The notes: generated by a model from the letters alone, not told the origin. DNA of 64,000 nucleotides from Mesonia sediminis (GCF_042684705.1 NZ_JBHULZ010000041.1:806001-870000); one strand, 5' to 3'. Numbered from the stretch's first letter, positions 41,625 through 51,751 are shown. A program made the numbers and translations.

Positions 41625-43151
41625 TTAGTGTTTAAAATGACGTGTACCTGTCATAACCATAGAAACTTCGTTTTTATTGCAATAATCTATACTTAAATCA
41701 TCTTTTATTGAGCCTCCTGGTTGAATCACTGCCGTAATTCCCGCCAAGTTAGCAATTTCTACGCAATCTGGAAAAGGAAAAAACGCATCACTCGCCATTA
41801 CCGCTCCTTTTAAATCAAAATTAAAAGATTCTGCCTTAGCTATAGCTTGTCTTAAGGCATCTACTCGGCTAGTTTGACCGGTACCGCTAGCACATAGTTG
41901 TTTGTTTTTGGCTAAAACAATGGTGTTTGATTTGGTATGTTTGCAAATTTTTGAAGCGAAAAGCAAATCTTCCAACTCTGTTGAATTGGGCTTTTGAGTA
42001 GTTACCTCTCTTAAGTCTGTAGCTGAATCTGTTTTAAAGTCTTGATCTTGTACCAATACTCCATTTAAACAAGTACGAACAGTACGTTTTGGCAAAGCTG
42101 TATCTTTTTGCTCTAAAAGTATACGATTCTTTTTACCTTTTAAAATTGAAAGAGCCTCATTTGTATAGCTAGGTGCGATAACCACTTCACAAAATAATTG
42201 ATGAATTTCTTTTGCCGTTTCTTCATCTATGGTTTGATTACTTATTAAAATACCTCCAAAAGCTGAAACAGGATCACCTGCTAAAGCATCTAGGTAAGCT
42301 TGTTTTAAGGTCTCTCGTTGGGCTACCCCGCAGGCATTATTATGCTTTAAAATGGCAAAAGTAGGCGCATCACCTTTAAATTCTTTCATCAAATTTACCG
42401 CTGCATCTACATCTAGCAAATTATTATATGATAACTCTTTACCGTGCAATTTATTAAACATGGCATCAAAATCACCATAGAAGAAACCTTTTTGGTGCGG
42501 ATTTTCTCCGTAACGTAAAGCTGTACCTTGAGTGTAACTTTGTTTATAAGCCGTTTCTTCTTCATTAAAGTAATTAAAAATCGCCGTATCATAATGTGAA
42601 GAAACATTAAAAGATTTTGCCGCAAATAACTTTCTATCTTTCAACGAAGTTTTACCTTGATTCTCATTAAGAACAGCTAATAATTGCTCGTAATCTTCTC
42701 TAGAAGAGACACACAAAACGTCTTTAAAGTTTTTGGCTGCAGCGCGAATTAAGGAAATTCCCCCTATATCGATTTTTTCGACTATATCTTGTTCACTAGC
42801 TCCAGAGGCTACCGTTTTTTCAAAAGGATATAAATCTACAATTACCAAATCAATTTGTGGTATTTGGTAAGTTTCCATTTGTTCTTGATCCTGTTGGTTT
42901 TCTTGTCTATTTAAGATACCCCCAAATACCTTGGGATGCAAAGTCTTTACTCTACCGCCAAGAATTGAAGGATAATCTGTAATATCCTCAACCGCAATCA
43001 CATCTATCCTTTTTTCTTTTATAAATTTTTCTGTGCCTCCAGTAGAGTAAATTTTAACGCCTAAGGCATCTAACTTTTCTACAATTGGTCCTAATCCTTC
43101 TTTATGGAATACAGAAATTAAAGCTGATTTGATTGTTTTTAAATCGTTCAT
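41625..43151 (-). CDS. purH: Bifunctional AICAR formyltransferase / IMP cyclohydrolase
   Basis: 508 residues. The N-terminal MGS-like IMP cyclohydrolase domain (about 1-195) carries YSTGGTEKFIKE, TLHPKVFGGILN and DIGGISLIRAAAKN; the transformylase domain follows with ALRYGENPHQKGFFYG, ILKHNNACGVA and the C-terminal AVIQPGGSIKDDLSIDYCNK. It catalyses the last two steps of purine synthesis. It starts at the ATG at 43151 after a -7 box and precedes the mre cluster. Confidence 0.97.
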   Translation of the reverse strand: MNDLKTIKSALISVFHKEGLGPIVEKLDALGVKIYSTGGTEKFIKEKRIDVIAVEDITDYPSILGGRVKTLHPKVFGGILNRQENQQDQEQMETYQIPQIDLVIVDLYPFEKTVASGASEQDIVEKIDIGGISLIRAAAKNFKDVLCVSSREDYEQLLAVLNENQGKTSLKDRKLFAAKSFNVSSHYDTAIFNYFNEEETAYKQSYTQGTALRYGENPHQKGFFYGDFDAMFNKLHGKELSYNNLLDVDAAVNLMKEFKGDAPTFAILKHNNACGVAQRETLKQAYLDALAGDPVSAFGGILISNQTIDEETAKEIHQLFCEVVIAPSYTNEALSILKGKKNRILLEQKDTALPKRTVRTCLNGVLVQDQDFKTDSATDLREVTTQKPNSTELEDLLFASKICKHTKSNTIVLAKNKQLCASGTGQTSRVDALRQAIAKAESFNFDLKGAVMASDAFFPFPDCVEIANLAGITAVIQPGGSIKDDLSIDYCNKNEVSMVMTGTRHFKH

Positions 43152-43173
43152 GTTGTGTTGTTGTTTAAAAGCG

Positions 43174-43181
43174 CAAAAATA
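43174..43181 (-). promoter_or_regulatory. Putative -7 box for purH
   Basis: On the minus strand TATTTTTG, 22 bases before the purH start codon. No -33 TTTG at the usual distance. Confidence 0.4.
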
Positions 43182-43347
43182 GTATTTCTCTTAGTAAAAT
43201 GTGCAGTTGTTTTAAAATAAAAGAACATTATTTAGTAAAAATCGCCCGTTCTATAACATCATCGATTTTAAATTTGAAAATTTACATCATCTTGTAACAA
43301 ATACCACCGCATAACGTCTTATATTTAAGCTTAATTAAATTGTTTAT

Positions 43348-44604
43348 ATGCTAATTTATCTAAGGATTATAAAAGAAAGTTTCAACTTTGCGATTAACGC
43401 CTTAACCAATAATAAACTAAGAACCTTTTTATCACTCTTGGGGGTAACCATTGGTATATTTTCTATCATAGCTGTTTTAGCTGCAGTAGATTCACTTGAG
43501 AAAGAGGTAAAAGGAAGTTTAAGCACCTTAGATAGTAGTACCATCATACTCACCCGATTTTCTTTTGGCCCAACTGAAATACCGCAATGGAAAAGACAAC
43601 AGTTTCCTGATGTAAGTTATAAGGAATACCAATATTTAAAAAGGAATTTACCCGAGACCAAAGCTGTAACCTACACCATAAATGTGCCGGCAAAACCTAT
43701 TAGTTTTGGAGGTAAACAAGCGCAAAGCGTTCAAATTTCACCATTAGGTAGCGAGTATTACGAAATAGAAAACTTAAGCCTAATTTCTGGCCGGTTTTTC
43801 AATGAATCTGAAGCCGTTAGTGGAAGTCCCGTGCTGGTAATGGGATACGAAATTGCCGAAAATCTATTCTCTAATCCAGAAAGTGCACTCAATAAAGAAG
43901 TTAGACTTTACGGAAGAAAATTTACGGTAATCGGTATTTTGGAAAAAGAAGGGACGAGCATGTTTGGCCCTTCAAAAGATGGTAGTGTTTTTATTCCAGT
44001 AAATGTTGCACGTCGCATTTATGGAGACAATAATCGAGGGACATTCCCACAAATTATTATCAAGCCAGAAGAGGACGTTGACAATGAAGCCTACTTAGCC
44101 ATGTTAACCCAAAAAATGAGACTCTACAGAGGATTAAAACCAGAAGAAACCGATAACTTCTTTATAAATCAACTTAAAGGATTTACCGATTTTATCGATA
44201 ACATTACAGGTCAATTAAATTTAATATGTCTTGTTATAAGCGGCTTTTCTTTGCTCGTGGGCGGATTTGGAATTGCCAATATAATGTTTGTTTCTGTAAA
44301 AGAACGAACAAATCTTATTGGTATACAAAAATCATTGGGAGCTAAAAATAAATTCATCTTGCTTCAGTTTCTTTTCGAAGCCGTTATTTTGGCCATTATT
44401 GGAGGATTAGTTGGTTTGGTTTTTGTTTATCTCACTACCCTTATTGCCTCAGCTGCAACAGATGATTTCACGTTTATATTATCTGCGTATAATGCTATTT
44501 TAGGCATAAGCATATCTGGTGCTATCGGCCTTATTGCAGGAATCATCCCTGCACTATCGGCATCAAAACTAGACCCGGTGGAAGCCATACGTACTGGTAT
44601 GTAA
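43348..44604 (+). CDS. MacB-type ABC transporter permease (FtsX family)
   Basis: 418 residues. One N-terminal span (about 30-50, FLSLLGVTIGIFSIIAVLAAVD), a large periplasmic MacB core (about 60-285) and three C-terminal spans with the FtsX pattern (NIMFVSVKERTNLIGIQKSLGAKN and PALSASKLDPVEAIRTGM). The cognate ATPase is not adjacent. These permeases typically drive mechanotransmission-type export of lipoproteins or antimicrobials; the cargo is unknown. No tight operon partner. Confidence 0.92.
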   Translation: MLIYLRIIKESFNFAINALTNNKLRTFLSLLGVTIGIFSIIAVLAAVDSLEKEVKGSLSTLDSSTIILTRFSFGPTEIPQWKRQQFPDVSYKEYQYLKRNLPETKAVTYTINVPAKPISFGGKQAQSVQISPLGSEYYEIENLSLISGRFFNESEAVSGSPVLVMGYEIAENLFSNPESALNKEVRLYGRKFTVIGILEKEGTSMFGPSKDGSVFIPVNVARRIYGDNNRGTFPQIIIKPEEDVDNEAYLAMLTQKMRLYRGLKPEETDNFFINQLKGFTDFIDNITGQLNLICLVISGFSLLVGGFGIANIMFVSVKERTNLIGIQKSLGAKNKFILLQFLFEAVILAIIGGLVGLVFVYLTTLIASAATDDFTFILSAYNAILGISISGAIGLIAGIIPALSASKLDPVEAIRTGM

Positions 44605-44685
44605 TTTGCATTAATTGTAATGGATTAGTTTTTTTTATGTTAAATTATATATATTTACAAGAACTAACCCAATCTAACATTAATA

Positions 44686-45150
44686 ATGAATTCAATATCA
44701 TCTCCAATTGTTAGTCAGTTGAAAAATTTTCAATTGACCAATGAAAGTCATCTCAGTCAATTAGCGCTGCATTTAAGTATAAACATTCCGAATCATTCAT
44801 TTTACAATTTTGCTCTTTACAACTTAAGTAATCAGACATGTTCCACTTTAGTTGTAATACTTAGTGATGGCACTACTAATCGGTATAAAGATAAGCCTGT
44901 AGAAACCCAATTAAGTCTTGACATCGATTTAAGTTTATTGAATTTTACTTCTATTATAAACCAACAGTTACAAATTATTTCTTATCATCAACTTCCAGGA
45001 GAAGTTGAACCGTCACCGATGCTCGAAAATTTAAAAGAACTGGTCCTTGAACACCAAATGAACACCTATCAAATTTTATGTGAAGATGAAGCAAATCAAC
45101 ATCTACAATATCCTATCGAAGCCTGCGGCGGTATTATTTCAAATGCTTAA
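44686..45150 (+). CDS. Protein of unknown function coupled to the histidine kinase
   Basis: 154 residues, MNSISSPIVSQLKNFQ..., no signal peptide or membrane span and no family I recognise. It has a mixed alpha/beta look with few charged runs. Its last eight bases overlap the start of the histidine kinase gene (ATGCTTAA), so the two are translated together and the protein is expected to be needed with the two-component system, for example as a regulator or accessory factor. This link is inferred from gene order only. Confidence 0.6.
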   Translation: MNSISSPIVSQLKNFQLTNESHLSQLALHLSINIPNHSFYNFALYNLSNQTCSTLVVILSDGTTNRYKDKPVETQLSLDIDLSLLNFTSIINQQLQIISYHQLPGEVEPSPMLENLKELVLEHQMNTYQILCEDEANQHLQYPIEACGGIISNA

Positions 45151-46879
45151 AGCATTTATAATCTTGCAGTTTATATTTATATATGCATCGAGTTTGGCTC
45201 AGGAAAAATCGAAGCAAGTATTTGACTCTATCGCCTTTTATCAAAAGCAACTCGAGAAGCCAGATAACTCCAAATCTCGCGCGGATAATTTGGTGAAATT
45301 AGCACAAAATTACAATTTAAATGATAGGCACGATAAAGCCTCACCTTTACTTTTTGAAGCATTAGAAATCTACAAATCGCTAAACTTAGAAAAAGAATTA
45401 GCTTACTGCAACTACGAGATTTTTAACACGGGTAATGCCAAGAACAGCGAACAATCGAGGCGCCATTTACAAGCATTTTATGATTACGCAAAGAAAAAAA
45501 ATAATATAAAAGCGCTGGTTCAGTCTCATCTGGGTTTTGGTGTATCTTACCTCTCAAGCAAAACTTATCCTAAAGCAAAAGAAAATTATAAAAAAGCCAT
45601 AGCACTAGCAAGAAAAATAGGCGATAGTTTATCGCTTGTTCGGGCACGTGGTAATTTAGGTTTAATACATTCTGGGTATGAAAATCTACAAGACTCTGCC
45701 CGTATTAAATACCAAAAAAATATTGATTATTTACAAAGCACCACTGAGCATGAATTATTGGTGAACAACTTAATTAACTATGCCAATAGTTATGAGAAAG
45801 AAAAGAAGTTTAAACTAGCCTTGAATTATATAAATCAAGCAAAAGAAGTACCTATTAGCACTAATGTAGATCTATACCATAAGGTAATAAACGCAAAGCT
45901 TGCCCGCTATCATTATGAATTAGGAGACTACAAAACAGCTTTGGATTACATGTATAAATCTGAACAGTTACGCCGAAAAATAAACTATGAAAAGCAGAAA
46001 ATAGCTATTGCAGATTTACAAGAGAAATATGAGGCCGAAAAGAAAGAAAAAGAAAATATCGTCTTAAAACATGATATTGAAAAAAAGGAAAAGGTACAGC
46101 AGCTCTTATGGGCCGGTATAATTTCAGCTTTAGTGATAGGATCTTTAATTGTATTTTTAATATTGAAAAATGCACGAAAAAAACGAGAACTTATCCGTAA
46201 AGAGGAACAATTAAAACAAAAACAAATTGAAAAAGAACTCAAAGATCAAGAGTTAAACAGTATAGATACATTAATTGAAGGTCAAGAGAAAGAGCGGCAG
46301 CGATTGGCTGAGAATCTACACGATAATTTAGGTGCTACTCTTGCTGCCCTAAAAATTAATTTAATGCAATTGCAAAAACCTGATGCCAATTTTAAGCAAC
46401 AAGCCTTACAAAATGGAGTGGAATTGATTAATGATGCTTATGAAAAAGTACGAGGGATGGCCCATGAAAAAAGTACTGGGGTGATTGCTAAAAAAGGATT
46501 ATTACCCGCAATTAAAAAGCTTGCCAACCAATTTTCTACCCAAGATTTAGCAATTTCTGTAGAAGATTTTGGTTTAGATAATCGTTTAGATAATAGTTTA
46601 GAAATAAGAATATACAGAATTATTCAAGAATTACTCACCAACATCATTAAGCACGCTAAAGCCACACAAGCTATCATATCGCTAACCAATCACGACTCAT
46701 GTCTCAATATTATTGTTGAGGATAACGGCATTGGCCTACCCAAAAATTTTAAATTTTCTAACCAAACAGGAATTGGCTTAGGAAGTATTGAGAAAAGAGT
46801 GGAAAACCTGATGGGAACCATTGAAATTGATTCTAACCCTCAGCGGGGAACAAGTATAATTATAAATATACCCTTATGA
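45143..46879 (+). CDS. TPR-containing two-component sensor histidine kinase (NarL-type, HisKA_3)
   Basis: 578 residues. Signal peptide MLKAFIILQFIFIYASSLAQ, a periplasmic region of tetratricopeptide-like helices (about 45-280), a transmembrane segment (about 322-342), a coiled coil, then the dimerisation/phospho-acceptor helix RQRLAENLHDNLGATLAALK with His 393 and an HATPase domain: N-box LLTNIIKHAKATQA, G1 VEDNGIGLP, G2 TGIGLGSIEKRV. Cytoplasmic signalling goes to the response regulator encoded next. The ATG at 45143 gives the signal peptide and overlaps the upstream gene by 8 bases. Confidence 0.92.
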   Translation: MLKAFIILQFIFIYASSLAQEKSKQVFDSIAFYQKQLEKPDNSKSRADNLVKLAQNYNLNDRHDKASPLLFEALEIYKSLNLEKELAYCNYEIFNTGNAKNSEQSRRHLQAFYDYAKKKNNIKALVQSHLGFGVSYLSSKTYPKAKENYKKAIALARKIGDSLSLVRARGNLGLIHSGYENLQDSARIKYQKNIDYLQSTTEHELLVNNLINYANSYEKEKKFKLALNYINQAKEVPISTNVDLYHKVINAKLARYHYELGDYKTALDYMYKSEQLRRKINYEKQKIAIADLQEKYEAEKKEKENIVLKHDIEKKEKVQQLLWAGIISALVIGSLIVFLILKNARKKRELIRKEEQLKQKQIEKELKDQELNSIDTLIEGQEKERQRLAENLHDNLGATLAALKINLMQLQKPDANFKQQALQNGVELINDAYEKVRGMAHEKSTGVIAKKGLLPAIKKLANQFSTQDLAISVEDFGLDNRLDNSLEIRIYRIIQELLTNIIKHAKATQAIISLTNHDSCLNIIVEDNGIGLPKNFKFSNQTGIGLGSIEKRVENLMGTIEIDSNPQRGTSIIINIPL

Positions 46880-47499
46880 TAAAAATTAGCATTGCAGAAG
46901 ACCACCAGTCGTTAATTGACGGTATAGATTTGTTACTGAAATATGAAGAAGACTACAAAATTATTCATACTGCTAATAACGGAAAAGATTTGCTGGAGCA
47001 AATTAAAAAGAAACAACCCGATATAGTTTTAACCGATATTCGCATGCCCATTTTAGACGGAATAAGCCTCACCCAGACCATTACTCAGCTCTATCCTAAA
47101 ATTAAAATAATTGCTTTTACCATGTTTGACCAACTGGAAGCCATTGAACAAATGCGCCAAGCCGGCGCACATGGATATATCTTAAAAAGTTCTGGTCTCA
47201 ATGATCTTAAAATAGCGATTGATACTGTCTTAAAGGGTGAGAATTATTATGATAAAGCCATAGATATAAACAGTCTTGGTCAAAATATTAGCAACAAAAA
47301 AACTATTTTAAGTAAATCTGAACGTGAGATATTGCAACTCATAGGAAGAGGGCTTACCAGCAATGAAATAGCAGAAGAACGCTATTGCTCTGTTTCAACG
47401 GTAGAGACCCATAGAAAAAACATGATTAAAAAGCTAGGTTTACAAGGAAAAGGAGAATTGCTGCGCTATGCGATCGAAAAAAAATATGATTTCAATTAA
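46876..47499 (+). CDS. NarL/FixJ-type response regulator
   Basis: 207 residues: receiver domain with D9, D54 (VLTDIRMPILDG) and K in ILKSSG, then a LuxR-type helix-turn-helix (REILQLIGRGLTSNEIAEER, then CSVSTVETHRKNMIKKLGL). It is the DNA-binding partner of the upstream kinase, whose stop codon it overlaps by 4 bases. The regulon is unknown. Confidence 0.94.
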   Translation: MIKISIAEDHQSLIDGIDLLLKYEEDYKIIHTANNGKDLLEQIKKKQPDIVLTDIRMPILDGISLTQTITQLYPKIKIIAFTMFDQLEAIEQMRQAGAHGYILKSSGLNDLKIAIDTVLKGENYYDKAIDINSLGQNISNKKTILSKSEREILQLIGRGLTSNEIAEERYCSVSTVETHRKNMIKKLGLQGKGELLRYAIEKKYDFN

Positions 47500-47529
47500 A
47501 AAGCCCCCAATATTAACTGGGGGCTTTAT
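47500..47529. terminator. Bidirectional rho-independent terminator
   Basis: AAAGCCCCCA, an eight-base loop and TGGGGGCTTT form a 10-bp stem between the response regulator and the convergent M49 peptidase gene. Confidence 0.85.
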
Positions 47530-47546
47530 TCAATTAACTTCTATTT

Positions 47547-49595
47547 TTAATTTTCTAAGGGTAAAAAGCTATAGTTTTTGCTGTAATTGAGCATTTGATG
47601 CATAAAAGATTCAGGTTGCTCTACGGTAATTTTTATTATTTCTCCGTTTTCATTCATTTCTGGTCTTAAAATAGGATTTACAAAACCGCTATAAGGTTTG
47701 GCATTGAATTTTGCATTTCTTTCGATCACCTCTTTATGCAACTCTTGATCTACTTTAACGCCATAATTCTCGACAAGTGCCTTAACCGCTTTAAAATCAC
47801 CTTCTGACTTAATTCTTTGGGTTTCTTTAAGTAACTCTCCAAATAATTCGCGTAGTTTTTGATAATCATTGATTACAAAATAGGTTTTACCTTCTTTGTT
47901 AATTTTTTCAATTACATTATCTTCTTTCCCTTTTTCATACACCCAAGCGCTTACCCATTGTCTATTTCTCATATGAGCCTCCTCAATATCTTTACCAAGT
48001 TCAATTCTAGCTAATTGGGTCATCAAACCATTTCTAATATAATCATTATAAGCAGCTTTACCTAGTTTCTCACTATCATCGGTTAAACCGAGTTCTTGCA
48101 ATTTAGGGTCCATTAAATAATATAAACCAACCAAATCTGCTCTTCCTTCTTCTAAGGTCGATGCATATTCTTTTAAAGTTTCTTTGGTTTCTCCAACGCC
48201 AGGATTAAGTTTACCCGAAGCGTGCCCAACAACTTCGTGCAAAGCAGTATGTAATTTATCGGCCAATTTACCATATTGTTCAGATAATTTAATTTCTTCT
48301 TCGGTATAGGCAAACTCCCTTAACTTATCAGTGCCTCCAGCATTGTTGTAAGCATTTATAATATTACCCAAGGAAACTGATTTACTACCATGCTCTTGTC
48401 TAATCCAATTGGCATTAGGTAAGTTTACACCGATGGGCGTGCTAGGTGATGCATCACCTGCTTCACCAGCTACAATAACGGTTTTGTAAGTAACTCCCTT
48501 TACATTTTCTTTTTTATGCTCCTTAGCAATTGGCGCATTGTCTTCGAACCACTGCACATTATCTTCTAATACAGCCATTTTTTTTGACATATCGAAGTCT
48601 TTAATCTGTACGATATTTTCGAAAGACCCACGATAACCTTTAGGATCATTGTACACCTCGATAAATCCGTTAATGTAGTCAATATTTCCTTCGGTAGCTT
48701 CAACCCAAGCCACATTATAATCATCCCAAACCTGTAATTCACCAGTGGTGTAGTACTCTATTAAAAGCTCTAAAGCATCTGCTTGCGCTTCATTTTCAGC
48801 AACAGTTTTTGCTTTTTCTAACCATTCAATTACTTTAACGATTGACTCATGGTACATACCGTCAACCTTATACGTTTTTTCAACTAATTCCCCATTTTCC
48901 TTCACAAGCTTAGAGTTTAATCCAAAAGAAAGTGGCTTTTCTGGATTAGGTGATGTTTTTTTTGCGTAAAAATCATCCACCTCAGCTGCCGTCACCTCTA
49001 CTCCATAAAAATTGGTTGCTGATCCTTTCAGCAAGCCTTTTGAAGCATCTAAGTTTACTTTTTTGGCATCTTTATCATTAAAAATCACCTCGAACACCTC
49101 ATCTTCAAGATTATAATTTGTTTCAGTTAAAAGGGTTTTCAAATAAGATTTCTCAAATTCTGGTTTTATTTTATCGTTAGAGTAATGGTGATGGATACCG
49201 TTTGAAAACCATACACGTTTTACATAGGTCATAAAATCATCCCAAGAAGCTGTGCTTTTATCGCCATTGTAATTATTTACAACATGCTCTAAGGCCTTTC
49301 TTATTTTCAAATTATGTCTGTAATTTTGATCCCAAATAATATCTCTCCCGGCGAGTCCAGCTTGAGTTAGATAATAAACTAACTTTTGCTCTTTTAAACT
49401 TAGGTTTTCCCAACCGGGTATTTGGTAACGTAAAATTTTAATATCGGCAAATTCTTCGACCACATAATCAAAATCTTGTTTATGATCTATTTCGGCCGTC
49501 GAAACTTCTTGTTTTTCTGAAGTTGCTTTTTCTTGTTTACAAGCCAGCACACTTAGTGCTGCTGCAAAAAACAAGGGAATAAATTTTAATTTCAT
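47547..49595 (-). CDS. M49 (dipeptidyl-peptidase III-like) lipoprotein
   Basis: 682 residues. Lipoprotein signal MKLKFIPLFFAAALSVLACKQ with Cys 19. The zinc signature of M49 is HEVVGH in ALHEVVGHASGKLNPGVG, and the third ligand lies in EEGRADLVGLYYL. M49 peptidases release dipeptides from short peptides; here the enzyme is predicted to be membrane-anchored in the periplasm. The open frame reaches 49670, but only the ATG at 49595 gives the lipoprotein signal. Single gene. Confidence 0.93.
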   Translation of the reverse strand: MKLKFIPLFFAAALSVLACKQEKATSEKQEVSTAEIDHKQDFDYVVEEFADIKILRYQIPGWENLSLKEQKLVYYLTQAGLAGRDIIWDQNYRHNLKIRKALEHVVNNYNGDKSTASWDDFMTYVKRVWFSNGIHHHYSNDKIKPEFEKSYLKTLLTETNYNLEDEVFEVIFNDKDAKKVNLDASKGLLKGSATNFYGVEVTAAEVDDFYAKKTSPNPEKPLSFGLNSKLVKENGELVEKTYKVDGMYHESIVKVIEWLEKAKTVAENEAQADALELLIEYYTTGELQVWDDYNVAWVEATEGNIDYINGFIEVYNDPKGYRGSFENIVQIKDFDMSKKMAVLEDNVQWFEDNAPIAKEHKKENVKGVTYKTVIVAGEAGDASPSTPIGVNLPNANWIRQEHGSKSVSLGNIINAYNNAGGTDKLREFAYTEEEIKLSEQYGKLADKLHTALHEVVGHASGKLNPGVGETKETLKEYASTLEEGRADLVGLYYLMDPKLQELGLTDDSEKLGKAAYNDYIRNGLMTQLARIELGKDIEEAHMRNRQWVSAWVYEKGKEDNVIEKINKEGKTYFVINDYQKLRELFGELLKETQRIKSEGDFKAVKALVENYGVKVDQELHKEVIERNAKFNAKPYSGFVNPILRPEMNENGEIIKITVEQPESFMHQMLNYSKNYSFLPLEN

Positions 49596-49679
49596 CTTAA
49601 TTAATTTTATTTTTAAACAGTTTAAAACTTTCATGGACGAAAATAAGTATATTCGTTTTACCATGCTCAAGACTTTTGT

Positions 49680-50765
49680 ATGAAAATATTTAAATATATC
49701 TTTTTATTGTTCTTAGTTGCAATTATAGGTACTTCACTCTATGTTGCCACACTAGACGGGAATTTTAAATATACGCTTAGTCAAAAAACCAAAGCTCCTG
49801 GTTCTATGGCTTTTAAACAGATTCAAAATTTTGAGAACTGGGAAAATTTTGTAACCGACTCTACTGGTTCACCTATAGTTTTAAAGCCAAAAGAAAATAT
49901 TAGGTCAACAGATTTTATTGCCCAATTTAGTAAATTTAATGAAATAAGTGGCGAAATAAAGACAATTGAAAAGCAGCCTTTCTCTAAAATAAAACAAAGA
50001 ATGAACCTGAATCAAGAGAGAAACGAGGCAGAGATTAATTTAGACTGGACAATACAAGAAATCGAGTCTCAAACGCAAATTCAACTTACACTATCGGGAA
50101 AAAGAAGTTTTTTGGCAAAATTATTTGGTATTTGGAGAACCCCAAGTCTAGATAAAATTATAGCCGATAATTTTGATTTAAGTTTAAAAAATCTGGATGA
50201 ATATTTGATCCGTGAAATGGAGAAAACAAGCATCTCTATCGAAGGTGTGACTCAGTTTAGTGGCGGTTATTATTTGTATGCTTCTACAGCTACTAAAAAT
50301 AATTCCGATTTAATCGTAAACAAGAGCAAAAAAATAATATCGCAAGTTGAAAACTATATGCAGCGTAATAATTTAAAGGCTTCGGGTTCTGGTATCACAG
50401 TTTTCAATAATATAGATACCTTGAATCAATCGGTTATAATCTCGGCAGGCATCCCTATTTCTTCGCGAGTAATCACGCTTAAAGCGGATGATGTGCTTAC
50501 CGGGTTTATGCCCCAAAAAAGGGTTTTAAAAGTTACCTTACAGGGAAATTATAAGAGTTTAGAACAAGCTTGGGAAAAAGCTCATGCTTATGCACAGCAA
50601 GAATTCTTAAATGTGGATGAGCAAGCGGAGCGCTTTTTGATTTACGTGGTAGCTTCTGACCAAGAAGAAAACCCTGCCCAGTGGATAACCGAATTGTATT
50701 TACCTTTGAAAGAAGCTGAAAGCGGAACAACTACAGAAGAACTTCAACTAAATGAATACAACTAA
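49680..50765 (+). CDS. SRPBCC-family protein with N-terminal anchor
   Basis: 361 residues: a hydrophobic N-terminal segment (about 5-23, IFLLFLVAIIGTSLYVATL), an SRPBCC/START-like domain (about 30-175, beginning KAPGSMAFKQIQNFENWENF) and a C-terminal GyrI-like effector-binding half (about 200-345). The ligand is unknown. Its stop codon is directly followed by the crcB ATG, so the two share a transcript. Confidence 0.75.
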   Translation: MKIFKYIFLLFLVAIIGTSLYVATLDGNFKYTLSQKTKAPGSMAFKQIQNFENWENFVTDSTGSPIVLKPKENIRSTDFIAQFSKFNEISGEIKTIEKQPFSKIKQRMNLNQERNEAEINLDWTIQEIESQTQIQLTLSGKRSFLAKLFGIWRTPSLDKIIADNFDLSLKNLDEYLIREMEKTSISIEGVTQFSGGYYLYASTATKNNSDLIVNKSKKIISQVENYMQRNNLKASGSGITVFNNIDTLNQSVIISAGIPISSRVITLKADDVLTGFMPQKRVLKVTLQGNYKSLEQAWEKAHAYAQQEFLNVDEQAERFLIYVVASDQEENPAQWITELYLPLKEAESGTTTEELQLNEYN

Positions 50766-51134
50766 ATGAAAGCTTTTTTATTGGTATTTCTTGGAGGCGG
50801 ATTAGGAAGTGCTTTACGCTATCTTATACAGCGCCTTTATAACACTAGCACATGGCCTTTGGGCACCATGTTAGTGAATATTCTAGGTTGTCTTATTATA
50901 GGCTTTGTAGCTGGTTATCTAATAAAAACCGAAAAGTATTCTATTTCTTTAAACTTATTAGTTATTTCTGGGTTTTGTGGGGGGTTTACTACCTTTTCAA
51001 GCTTTGGATTAGAAGGCGTTAAAATGTTGCAAGCTCAAGCTTATTGGCAATTCCTAGGCTACACTTTATTAAGCCTTTGTTTGGGCTATTTAGCCGTAGG
51101 TGTTGGACTATTTATAATGAAGGTTTCTTATTGA
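50766..51134 (+). CDS. crcB: Fluoride channel CrcB
   Basis: 122 residues with four membrane spans. Conserved fluoride-channel motifs are GGGLGSALRYLIQR, GTMLVNILGCLIIGF (pore Asn) and GFCGGFTTFSSFGLE (TFSSF, polar track and phenylalanine box). It exports fluoride as a dual-topology dimer. It starts directly after the SRPBCC gene stop; no fluoride riboswitch is present, since there is no gap. It overlaps the convergent DUF1684 gene by 7 bases. Confidence 0.95.
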   Translation: MKAFLLVFLGGGLGSALRYLIQRLYNTSTWPLGTMLVNILGCLIIGFVAGYLIKTEKYSISLNLLVISGFCGGFTTFSSFGLEGVKMLQAQAYWQFLGYTLLSLCLGYLAVGVGLFIMKVSY

Positions 51135-51751
51135 TCTTTGTTATACATTTTTACCCCTGCCAAAACCGAAAACTCCAAATGATTGTCTGCCGGCGGAATA
51201 GGGCAAGAATAGCGTTTATTATATACGCAATACGGATTATAAGCCTTATTAAAATCTAATTTCAAGGTTGAGGGATTAGGGTTGCTCATCCATATATCTA
51301 AGTACCTACCCCCTGCGTAAGTCTCTATTCCGTTAGACAAATCCGTAAAGGGTATGAAAAAATAATTTTCATACTCAGGATTTGACTTTAACCGCTGGTT
51401 CTGGTATACATTCAACTTATAAGACTCTTTCTCATAGGTAAAATGTAATTCGCCATACTTTGAGTACAAGGGCAAACGACTGGTGGTGGTTTTCATAGCA
51501 AAAACCGAATCGTTTGCAGTACGAACAAATTTAGCTTCTAAAATAAAAGTCGAATCAATTTCAAAAAACGATAGCGATTGGAATTCGGCTAAATCTTCTT
51601 TCGTCAATGGAGAAGAATCTGGATTTTTAAACTTTTCGTTTAAGTCAGCTTGATATTCTTTCGCACTAATCTGCTGTTGCGCCACGCTAATTGCACTTAA
51701 TAGGCATATGCACATTAAAAAACAATAAGATAAATTAAACTTTATTCTCAT
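51128..51751 (-). CDS. Secreted DUF1684-family protein
   Basis: 207 residues with a signal peptide (MRIKFNLSYCFLMCICLLSAISVAQ). The DUF1684 core has FIPFTDLSNGIETYAGGRYLD, FNKAYNPYCVYNKRYSCP and PPADNHLEFSVLAGVK, all typical of the family. Function unknown; the protein is short compared with actinobacterial members. It converges with crcB and lies upstream of the IcmF terminator. Confidence 0.9.
   Translation of the reverse strand: MRIKFNLSYCFLMCICLLSAISVAQQQISAKEYQADLNEKFKNPDSSPLTKEDLAEFQSLSFFEIDSTFILEAKFVRTANDSVFAMKTTTSRLPLYSKYGELHFTYEKESYKLNVYQNQRLKSNPEYENYFFIPFTDLSNGIETYAGGRYLDIWMSNPNPSTLKLDFNKAYNPYCVYNKRYSCPIPPADNHLEFSVLAGVKMYNKDQ

Noticed and set aside
50700..50766. Fluoride riboswitch before crcB
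   Set aside because: The gene starts directly after the upstream stop codon, leaving no room for a leader, and no conserved riboswitch core was seen.
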